From Fasciolopsis buskii (Eukaryota; Platyhelminthes; Trematoda; Plagiorchiida; Fasciolidae): a DNA stretch of 64,000 nt. A model generated the notes under the pieces. That model saw only the letters and a list, made by a program, of their open reading frames with translations. It ran no database searches and was not told the DNA's origin. Positions within the stretch are counted from its first letter, which is position 1; each line of letters opens with the position of its first letter. The stretch is from positions 39,920 to 103,919 of the forward strand of contig LUCM01006404.1 of the NCBI GenBank assembly GCA_008360955.1. Direction: 5' to 3'. Positions 62,001-64,000 of this stretch are shown here, piece by piece. Position numbers and translations under genes: made by a program.

Positions 62001-62806
62001 TTTGCTCCACTTGGAATGAGATCAGACTGTTGACATCATGCGATAAATGTGGTCTTTAGAGCCCGCCTGAGATTGTGCAGGGCAGGTAGAGGTAACGCCT
62101 AACTGCCTACTAAAATCTACCGAAGTAGCCAGTTTCGTAGACCTTTTGTCTACAAGTTTGCACACGTTTATTAGAAAAAAAATATTCGTCATTTTACCCC
62201 ACTCAGTGTTTGCGAACCACCATTATTCTCGCGTTGTTCTGTCTGAAATGCACGCCTGAAACCGGACCAAAGGTTTCTTTTAAAGTTGACTACTAACGAT
62301 TCATGGGCTTCGTATCCAATAAGGCGATTTATGTTGGATCAGTGCTGTTAAAGTGACTAAAACTGAGCCGTTACGTATGTTCAATACCTCACCAAATTAT
62401 CATCGTGCGAGTGTTGGGGTCTGATAATTTGTGTCAACAAAGTTAGGCTCCCGCATGGTTGGTTTTCTTTTCGGTTTGGTGCATTCAATATGAGTGGATA
62501 GATGATACCCTACTGCAAGTGAAGTAATTGTTTATTCTCAGTCGTCGTATCTTTTGCTAGTCTTAGTTATCCCCATTTGGCCGACTGGCACTGATTACCT
62601 ATCGTATCTGACTCTTTTTCCATTCGTAGGATTTAGTCGAAGTCCATTCCGGTCGCCTTCAGCGAAAGATCACCTCAGTTCTGTGCAATTTGGCTCTTGG
62701 TCACGTCCATGGTTGTCTTGCTTGTCGTCGCCGTGCGTTGTTGTGTGATTTGTGCGAGGACTTGCGGCATCCAATCTGGCCACATGAAGTCACGACATAC
62801 CGACGT
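34896..62806 (+). CDS. PLEKHM1-like RUN/PH/Rubicon-homology adaptor, whole gene span (3' end missing)
   Basis: A split gene with coding exons at 34896-35005, 35043-35121, 35164-35196, 35241-35339, 35389-35468, 35506-35576, 35625-36046, 36099-~36132, 38073-38195, 40200-40270, 40312-40451, 40557-40625, 51786-51900, 53630-53746, 55662-55915 and 62630-62806. The N-terminal exons give a RUN domain (residues about 1-175), the 38-40.6 kb exons resemble the end of the second PLEKHM1 PH domain, and the last four give a Rubicon-homology domain with CxxC pairs. In other animals PLEKHM1 bridges Rab7/Arl8 on late endosomes to HOPS and LC3, promoting fusion with lysosomes. The RUN + PH + RH order favours PLEKHM1/3 over Rubicon or DEF8. 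The first seven introns are 37-52 nt, while later ones reach 11 kb and are full of transposons. Uncertain: the 36.1-38.1 kb joins and the 40.45 kb junction. The final zinc ligands lie beyond the last exon seen. Confidence 0.85.
35043..35121 (+). CDS. PLEKHM1-like exon 2 (RUN domain)
   Basis: Encodes NLITANICSVLEAVFLH, matching the conserved RUN block that reads MCSALEAVFIHG in vertebrate PLEKHM1. Enters with one base completing an Asp codon and ends in phase 0 at donor GTAAGC (35122). The following intron, 35122-35163, is 42 nt. Confidence 0.85.
35164..35196 (+). CDS. PLEKHM1-like exon 3, 33-nt micro-exon
   Basis: Eleven codons, phase 0 on both sides, between introns of 42 nt (35122-35163) and 44 nt (35197-35240, GTGAGC..TTCCAG). 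It encodes FNVYSSQAVDQ, falling in the variable loop of the RUN domain before the FW/FxxFLK helix. It is called because it links two confident exons in frame; it has no strong conservation of its own. Confidence 0.7.
35241..35339 (+). CDS. PLEKHM1-like exon 4 (RUN domain)
   Basis: Thirty-three codons including NFLKHFVPKK and TNIGRCR, equivalent to the WPLLKAVTHKH..NTDVGRCR stretch of vertebrate PLEKHM1. Ends after the Arg codon AGA; the intron 35340-35388 is 49 nt (GTTGTA..TATAG). The frame stays open through this intron by chance, but the translation loses similarity there and regains it in the next exon. Confidence 0.85.
35389..35468 (+). CDS. PLEKHM1-like exon 5 (RUN domain)
   Basis: Reads VWIRACLNEASLHSYL then QEPTRL, equivalent to AWLRLALNDGLMECYL and QEQARL of vertebrate PLEKHM1. 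Phase 0 in, phase 2 out at donor AG|GTAGTT (35469). The intron 35469-35505 is 37 nt. Confidence 0.88.
35506..35576 (+). CDS. PLEKHM1-like exon 6 (RUN domain)
   Basis: Encodes QLYAPDALIMDGEFLNQM, equivalent to YYQPTALL..EGEFL. One base completes a Ser codon with exon 5; leaves in phase 1 at donor GTAAGG (35577). The intron 35577-35624 is 48 nt. Confidence 0.88.
35625..36046 (+). CDS. PLEKHM1-like exon 7 (end of RUN and Ser-rich linker)
   Basis: The longest exon seen, 140 codons. It starts LEELRFRLDLSSPLLNTW, matching the last RUN helix (FELSYKSAILNEW in vertebrates), then becomes a polar, Ser/Thr-rich linker with a run of six serines (residues roughly 200-260), as expected for the disordered stretch after the RUN domain. 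Ends in phase 0 at donor GTTAGT (36047); the intron 36047-36098 is 52 nt. Confidence 0.82.
36099..36132 (+). CDS. Probable PLEKHM1-like exon 8 (3' boundary uncertain)
   Basis: After the 52-nt intron the frame reads VALPTITAPNA. It meets a stop at about 36200, so the exon must end earlier. The donor G|GTATCA at 36133 leaves phase 1 and would join the 38073 exon in frame; a second candidate donor is GTTATC at 36153. A further exon between 36.7 and 37.0 kb cannot be excluded. No domain is visible in this short piece. Confidence 0.45.
36766..36971 (+). other. Unassigned open frame inside a PLEKHM1-like intron
   Basis: An open stretch begins after an acceptor-like AAAACAG (ends 36761) and reads SWKMPLPNSGII through RIEQCLTQLETNTMRC. 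It could be an extra linker exon: an A|GTCAGC donor near 36953 leaves phase 1 and would fit the 38073 exon. No recognised domain and no homology I can name, so it may equally be chance. Confidence 0.2.
38073..38195 (+). CDS. PLEKHM1-like exon in the linker/PH2 region
   Basis: Flanked by a good acceptor (TTCACTCTTCAG) and a consensus donor (C|GTAAGT). The reading frame that joins the next exon encodes FWFNAAIPIGSNSLL, then LQRLLSAHVEMDSAASGSD. Phase 1 in and out. Position, flanking sites and frame agreement support it; similarity to the second PH domain is weak. Confidence 0.65.
40200..40270 (+). CDS. PLEKHM1-like exon in the PH2 region
   Basis: Runs from acceptor AACTTTAG (ends 40199) to consensus donor GTAAGT (40271). 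Joined to the previous exon it reads SGSDPDTSDIVADHN and on to VASGAE; other frames hit a stop. The intron 40271-40311 is only 41 nt. Confidence 0.68.
40271..40311 (+). other. 41-nt intron
   Basis: GTAAGT..TATTTCAG, phase 0, between two PLEKHM1-like exons. It shows that micro-introns also occur in the middle of this gene, not only at its 5' end. Confidence 0.65.
40312..40451 (+). CDS. PLEKHM1-like exon, end of second PH domain
   Basis: Reads NEFQFFLCPFESRVFVELWE, then EAMSSEEFFALLTCHF: a beta-strand pair followed by the amphipathic closing helix with a Trp. This lines up with the FFKIITAKAVLKL and EEAALWRDLVRKVL segment of vertebrate PLEKHM1. The 3' boundary is uncertain: CA|GTGCTT at 40452 leaves phase 2, which does not fit the next exon at 40557 unless a 26-nt intron (40452-40477) is used. 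Confidence 0.65.
40557..40625 (+). CDS. PLEKHM1-like exon before the RH domain
   Basis: Encodes IAAENDCSWQVVGEDLLLVL and ends TEQ at consensus donor CAG|GTGAGT. Leaves in phase 0, matching the phase-0 start of the exon at 51786, so the two join across an 11,160-nt intron. The acceptor may be 40556 (TTGTTGCAG) or, if a 26-nt upstream intron is real, the coding part may begin at 40478. Confidence 0.62.
40940..41070 (-). repeat. tRNA-like/hammerhead SINE, family B
   Basis: On the minus strand: an A-box-like TCGCAGTGGTAAC, then a B-box-like CAGGGTTCAAACCCTGG (41006-41022). About 15 bases further is a degraded hammerhead: GGGATCTCAGCGAG, stem-II-like CCCGAGTAAAAG, CCAAAT in place of CGAAAC, then TCGAGTCTGATGC (40949-40961). 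The second copy at 54980 preserves the core better. Confidence 0.6.
41640..42004 (-). mobile_element. RTE-clade LINE, 3' end only
   Basis: Minus-strand 3' portion of the main RTE family: CCACGAAGGCAAAGACGTGA, CAGCCAGCGAGTCGATGAG, ACTGTACAAACGCACGTG and AGTTACACGTTTATATAAAA on the plus strand. 5'-truncated. Confidence 0.85.
42005..44365. other. No recognised feature (intronic)
   Basis: A minus-strand open frame (42258-42004) with a poly-A-like run at 42103-42120 could be the end of another retroelement, but I cannot name it. The rest shows nothing. Confidence 0.3.
44366..44522 (+). repeat. tRNA-derived SINE, family A
   Basis: Head CGGAACCTTGGCTGGCTAAG, CGGATAAAGACGTGG, then body CACCGCCGGTCAACTTCCCC, CTGGCCGCGGCCCCCTTCCT and tail CATTAATAAAGAAAGTAAAAG. 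The clearest copy of the body and tail; the B box region is shortened. Confidence 0.72.
45296..45809 (+). mobile_element. RTE-clade LINE, central RT segment
   Basis: 5'-truncated in RT block 2, then MFNFVMNEVMEDALGGLWDV, LDYADDVVCLFESADLSQRA and FGMCFASSNCKGLLQDW before the run of N. Unlike the copies at 10.7 and 33.2 kb, the catalytic YADD is intact here. The family resumes at 47085 on the same strand. Confidence 0.85.
45810..46261. other. Assembly gap (N)
   Basis: A run of undetermined bases between an RTE fragment and a Ty3/gypsy fragment; the join across it is not proven. Confidence 0.99.
46262..47078 (-). pseudogene. gag: CsRn1-type Ty3/gypsy retrotransposon, gag and start of protease
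   Basis: Minus-strand reading: DPSRRTFDQTV, stop, TLKKIFGEPFSLFNTRY, LVKRDVDDLITYAG, stop, then CGRFKLGALTEDQFRCL and PDTTLEQLVDECEHLF. Two zinc knuckles follow, CRYCGARHFQKFC (CX2CX3HX4C) and CKQCHHVGHKEGFC (CX2CX4HX4C), the double arrangement of the CsRn1/Kabuki clade. Close to the gap is the protease motif MDTASDTSVIS. Two in-frame TAG codons (plus-strand 47026-47028 and 46906-46908) mark it as dead. The 5' LTR is absent: RTE sequence abuts at about 47085. Confidence 0.82.
47085..47905 (+). mobile_element. RTE-clade LINE, 3' third
   Basis: Starts GSSAVEVNTRISKARAACAG, continues LLLYGCET, a stop, MRVGDVRRLEGFDHRCL, LGANSESTLFQRMKLG, a stop, GHVLRMTNARLPHRS and the 3' end with TTGTACTGTCAGGCTGTATT and an ATAATGATGGTAATG tail. 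Probably the remainder of the copy at 45296-45809, displaced by the intervening gag piece and gap. Confidence 0.85.
48060..48092. repeat. AT-rich simple repeat
   Basis: TATATGTATATATATATATA-type run directly after short ATATTTATAT units. Confidence 0.7.
49430..49465 (+). repeat. 9-bp tandem repeat, four copies
   Basis: Four perfect units of GTATCACTT, with a partial fifth (GTATT). Confidence 0.9.
49990..50330 (-). mobile_element. RTE-type LINE 3' fragments
   Basis: 50110-49990 minus carries VGIVLRLRN..RRYAKTF, related to the 7.6 kb element. 50300-50130 minus is the 3' end of the main RTE family, with its CATCATCATCGTT tail at 50130-50160 on the plus strand. Confidence 0.65.
50300..50600 (-). 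mobile_element. LINE reverse transcriptase fragment, second RT family
   Basis: The minus strand encodes RWGCRLSPFLLKSVTGMATE, then LSDREYADDVVLLSECSNKL. The YADD catalytic box is intact. It runs straight into the 3' end of a different RTE element, so it is a chimera or adjacent insertion. Confidence 0.72.
51196..51445 (-). mobile_element. RTE-clade LINE, 3' end only
   Basis: Plus-strand order: tail CATCATCCTCATCATCGTTT, AGCGTTAAACAACAAGGCAA, CAAGGGGAACAGGGAGTTGA, CTGTACAAACGCACGTG. 5'-truncated near 51445. Confidence 0.82.
51786..51900 (+). CDS. PLEKHM1-like exon, start of RH zinc domain
   Basis: From acceptor CCCTACAG to donor A|GTAAGC, phase 0 in and phase 1 out. Encodes DVERLAKLYPGAASFDPRNG, then CAFHGKCSRCARFLTP. 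The KCSRC pair is equivalent to the first CxxC (CAGC) of the Rubicon-homology domain in PLEKHM1. Confidence 0.78.
52020..52100 (+). mobile_element. RTE-clade LINE, short 3' end
   Basis: AGCAACGTGTAACTCGGTGC through GGCTTGTTCTGC and ACGCTAAACGATGATGAG match the last 80 bases of the RTE family with divergence. Confidence 0.6.
52380..52700. repeat. LINE-related dispersed repeat and GAT-rich simple repeat
   Basis: 52440-52600 shares GAACCGAAGGCTTTGGTTGAG, GTGGCTGGACTCCCT and CGCGCAGGATAACCACGAC with 58380-58540 and, inverted, with 7980-8110: the 5' segment of the RTE-like unit. It is followed by a GATGATGATGGTGGTGATGA-type run (52660-52690). Confidence 0.55.
53630..53746 (+). CDS. PLEKHM1-like exon, RH zinc domain
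   Basis: Starts after TTTCAAATAG and ends at donor G|GTATGT. Encodes SFLDTYDAQLYCTNCHQ, then IIPRNAVLNWDFSLQ. YCTNCH with the following IPxxxxxxWDF is a signature of Rubicon-homology domains (YCDICH..IPARIIHNWDL in PLEKHM1). Phase 1 on both sides. Confidence 0.88.
54979..55110 (+). repeat. tRNA-like/hammerhead SINE, family B
   Basis: A B-box-like GGTCCGGATTCAAACCTGG (55025-55043) is followed by a near-complete type I hammerhead core. Stem I 5' strand GCATCA (55050-55055), CTGATCAG (55056-55063), a damaged stem II (55064-55075), CGAAAC (55076-55081), stem III ACT/CA/AGT (55080-55087), cleavage base C (55088), stem I 3' strand TGGTGC (55089-55094). The C of CTGATCAG replaces G of the canonical CTGATGAG, so it is probably inactive. 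Confidence 0.62.
55662..55915 (+). CDS. PLEKHM1-like exon, RH helical region
   Basis: From acceptor TTTTAG to donor CAC|GTGAGT; 84 codons after a split Val codon. Encodes SFLSGLYYKPVLNLAKLNP, then ALRPRDYMLFSLNDLDLYSM. This is the all-helical middle of the Rubicon-homology domain, where the family reads QPLINLQMVNASLY and later RFSVADL or HLFSLEDL. Charge pattern and length fit PLEKHM1. Confidence 0.88.
56480..57215 (-). mobile_element. CR1-like LINE, RT C-terminal half
   Basis: Minus strand: KCADDAPTYQSVSSKDDMQS (YADD altered to CADD), then SQSEPTITDSEALAKVDSVK-type sequence, VKYLWVVIDKNLKRTSHIS (family: YLGVxxDxxLxWxxHI), and further on ERSIKLCNQHLSACERHAYK. Sits inside the 6.7-kb intron of the PLEKHM1-like gene. 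Confidence 0.62.
57216..58279. other. No recognised feature (intronic)
   Basis: Nothing that can be supported. Confidence 0.35.
58280..58787 (+). mobile_element. RTE-clade LINE, 5' segment to endonuclease start
   Basis: Carries the dispersed 5' segment (GGCTTCGGTTGAG, CGCGCAGGATAATCATGACC) then an open frame ending LKPRQPLNLGSFNVCT, the first conserved endonuclease block of the family. The element stops abruptly there, where Ty3/gypsy integrase begins. Confidence 0.68.
58788..59660 (+). pseudogene. CsRn1-type Ty3/gypsy retrotransposon, integrase and pol C-terminus
   Basis: Open through the integrase core: ISVDAYSKWPEKY (first catalytic Asp), VIVSDNGTQFTSANFAEF (second Asp), HPQSNGQAERSVDTFKRAL (Glu), with 35 residues between second Asp and Glu: a DD35E core. 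After about 59130 the frame breaks; a later frame gives YEVAVGKGIWTRYKNQLRK, the end of pol. A polypurine tract (GAGAGGGGGAGG, 59613-59624) and an LTR start follow, in the correct order. Everything upstream of the first Asp is missing, so this is a 5'-truncated dead copy. Integrase inserts retroelement cDNA into chromosomes. Confidence 0.85.
59625..60144 (+). mobile_element. 3' LTR of the Ty3/gypsy element (3' limit uncertain)
   Basis: Begins TGTTGAGGAG directly after the polypurine tract. Contains a TATA box (CTATATAAGT, 59841-59850) and AATAAA (59914-59919), as expected for a promoter-bearing LTR. The end is placed at an ACACA near 60144 only because a TG..CA limit is expected; no target duplication can be checked as the 5' end is missing. 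Confidence 0.6.
60235..61720 (-). mobile_element. RTE-clade LINE, RT to 3' end, decayed
   Basis: The plus strand starts at the 3' end (CATCGTCCAGCGTTAAACAG, 60243) and reads backwards through GHVLRM, LLYGCETWSLRVKHVRRLEV, ALDRISRSVAHFGICFALSN and VLLQDW to RT block 1 near 61700. Several stops and frameshifts. Confidence 0.78.
61721..62629. other. No recognised feature (intronic)
   Basis: End of the 6.7-kb intron before the last PLEKHM1-like exon; no repeat recognised. Confidence 0.35.
62630..62806 (+). CDS. PLEKHM1-like exon, second zinc cluster of RH domain
   Basis: Exactly 59 codons between acceptor TTCGTAG and consensus donor GTAAGT. Encodes DLVEVHSGRLQRKI, then GHVHGCLACRRRALLCDLCE and IWPHEVTTYRR. 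This matches HVxxCxxCxxxGxxCxxCxxxxxIFPFE of the family. The remaining CxxC and His/Cys ligands are not found before the window end, so at least one more exon lies to the right. Confidence 0.9.
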
Positions 62807-63129
62807 GTAAGTTCTGATCTGCAGAAGTACCCTCTGATAGATTATTTACAATGTTCTCCGTCCTCCTGAGCGCTGACGTTCTGTACATCATCTGCTTGGC
62901 CTATCTGAAACCGTTGCCTAAATGTGTGAGAAATACGAGATTTTGTTCAGACTTTTAAGGTCGATGAAAATCGTAAATTTTGCCGCGATCCCAAGAAATA
63001 AATCGTAGGGAACAAGGTTGTTGCCACTCTTCTAATGGAAACACTTCGGCATACAAATGAGAAAATCAGCGCATATTTGATGAGCATGTCTACCGGTTGG
63101 AACGGCGATTGCTGAGGATTATAGCTATC
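62807..63129. other. Intron start after the last PLEKHM1-like exon
   Basis: Begins with the GTAAGT donor. No CxxC/HxxC-bearing exon was found here, so the gene's end is expected to the right of the window. Confidence 0.4.
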
Positions 63130-64000
63130 ATCGTCGTTCAGCGTTAAACAGCAAGACAAGCCTCACTGACCGCTGCCTTTCCCCAGAGCTACACGTTTAT
63201 ATAAAAAGAGTGAATATCCAAGGGGAACAGGGAGTGGACCTACCCAGGCGGGAAAAGATAAGATGCTGCTGTAGCCAACACACGGGACACAATCTAACTG
63301 TACAAACGCACGTGTTTTCAATCATTCTGATTCGATATAAAATGACAACACGATCGCCACTGTTCACGGTTCACTGCCATATCCAGATGCGTCATCTGCG
63401 TAATCTAGGCCACATAGCTTCCCTGCACTTCTCAGTTCGACTGCTACATTCCGGAAATCTGGTAAAGCATCCTCCATCACCTCGTCCATAAAGAAGTTGA
63501 ACAGGAATGGAAAGATGGGACACCCTTGTCGAACGCCAGTAGCCTAGTCGTTTCGAACGAACGTGACAGTTCACGGCATACCCCAACGCGACCATAGGTA
63601 TGCGAGTACAATGCTCAGCAGCATTATCGAAGCTAACTATCGGAGTTAAACTAATCCCACGATGATTGCTGCAGTCACTCCGTATGCCCTTCTTGAAGAT
63701 GGGCACAATCAGTGACTCACCCCACGATAACGGAATACGCTCCTTTTTCCAAATACCATAAAGCAAAGAGATAATTAATGCTTGAAGGGCTTCGCCAGCC
63801 AATTTGAAAAGAATTGCGGGTATGTCGTCGGCACCGGCAGCTTTTATCCTTTTGAAAATCCGAATAGTCGACTGCATTTCCAATTCCGTTGGGGGATCAA
63901 GTGACACCTCCCAAGGATTCACAGCCGCAGACGTCGGACTAAATACGTTAGCGTGTGGCCACCTAAACTGATCCTTGAAATGTTCTGCCCAATTATCCAT
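63130..64000 (-). mobile_element. RTE-clade LINE, deletion derivative running off the edge
   Basis: Minus strand from 64000: WAEHFKDQFRWPHANVF, KAAGADDIPAILFKLAGEAL, PLSWGESLIVPIFKKGIRSD and NHRGISLTPIV (RT blocks 0-1), then a deletion near 63615 that removes the FRPGRGCID-to-DLKGAFDSVD region. It continues GYAVNCHVRSKRL to RTEKCREAMW, LDYADDA, and a second deletion near 63385 that jumps to GGATATGGCAGTGAACCGTG and the 3' end with tail CATCGTCGTT. Confidence 0.88.

Overview
This window is nuclear DNA from a eukaryote, most likely a parasitic flatworm: a trematode or, less probably, a diphyllobothriid-type cestode. Four things point there: very short introns (34-52 nt, GT..AG) clustered at the 5' end of genes with kilobase introns further 3'; heavy infestation by RTE-clade and CR1-like LINEs; gag and integrase fragments of a CsRn1-type Ty3/gypsy element; and a tRNA-like SINE carrying a degraded hammerhead ribozyme, the architecture known from schistosome Sm-alpha repeats. 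The species cannot be fixed from sequence alone.

Two host genes are supported. (1) On the minus strand (6804 down to 5852) lie the first three exons of a rabenosyn-5-like early-endosome protein: an N-terminal C2H2 finger, a helical segment and a FYVE finger. They are separated by phase-1 introns of 34 and 45 nt. (2) On the plus strand (34896 to at least 62806) lies a PLEKHM1-like late-endosome/lysosome adaptor. Its RUN domain is spread over seven small exons within 1.15 kb, followed by end-of-PH exons at 38-40.6 kb and a Rubicon-homology zinc domain at 51.8-62.8 kb. The last exon(s) lie outside the window. Exon phases agree across almost every join.

Layout: 1-4.6 kb LINE ends, tRNA-type SINEs and a solo LTR; 5.8-6.8 kb rabenosyn-like exons; 7-14 kb RTE-type LINEs, including a long copy split by a 572-bp solo LTR with a perfect 5-bp target duplication; 14.2-29.3 kb three decayed CR1-like LINEs separated by unrecognised DNA; 29.3-32.7 kb mostly unrecognised; 32.8-34.3 kb another RTE copy; 34.9-62.8 kb the PLEKHM1-like gene, whose large introns hold RTE, CR1-like, Ty3/gypsy and SINE debris and a run of N (45810-46261); 63.1-64 kb an internally deleted RTE copy running off the edge.

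Most open reading frames in the window are decayed transposon pieces or chance. No operon, CRISPR array, rRNA or convincing functional tRNA gene is present. The most interesting signals are the micro-intron architecture of the two trafficking genes, the expanded FYVE finger, the tRNA plus hammerhead SINE, the nested solo LTR with an in-window empty-site reference, and two RTE copies sharing a stop codon in the catalytic YADD motif.
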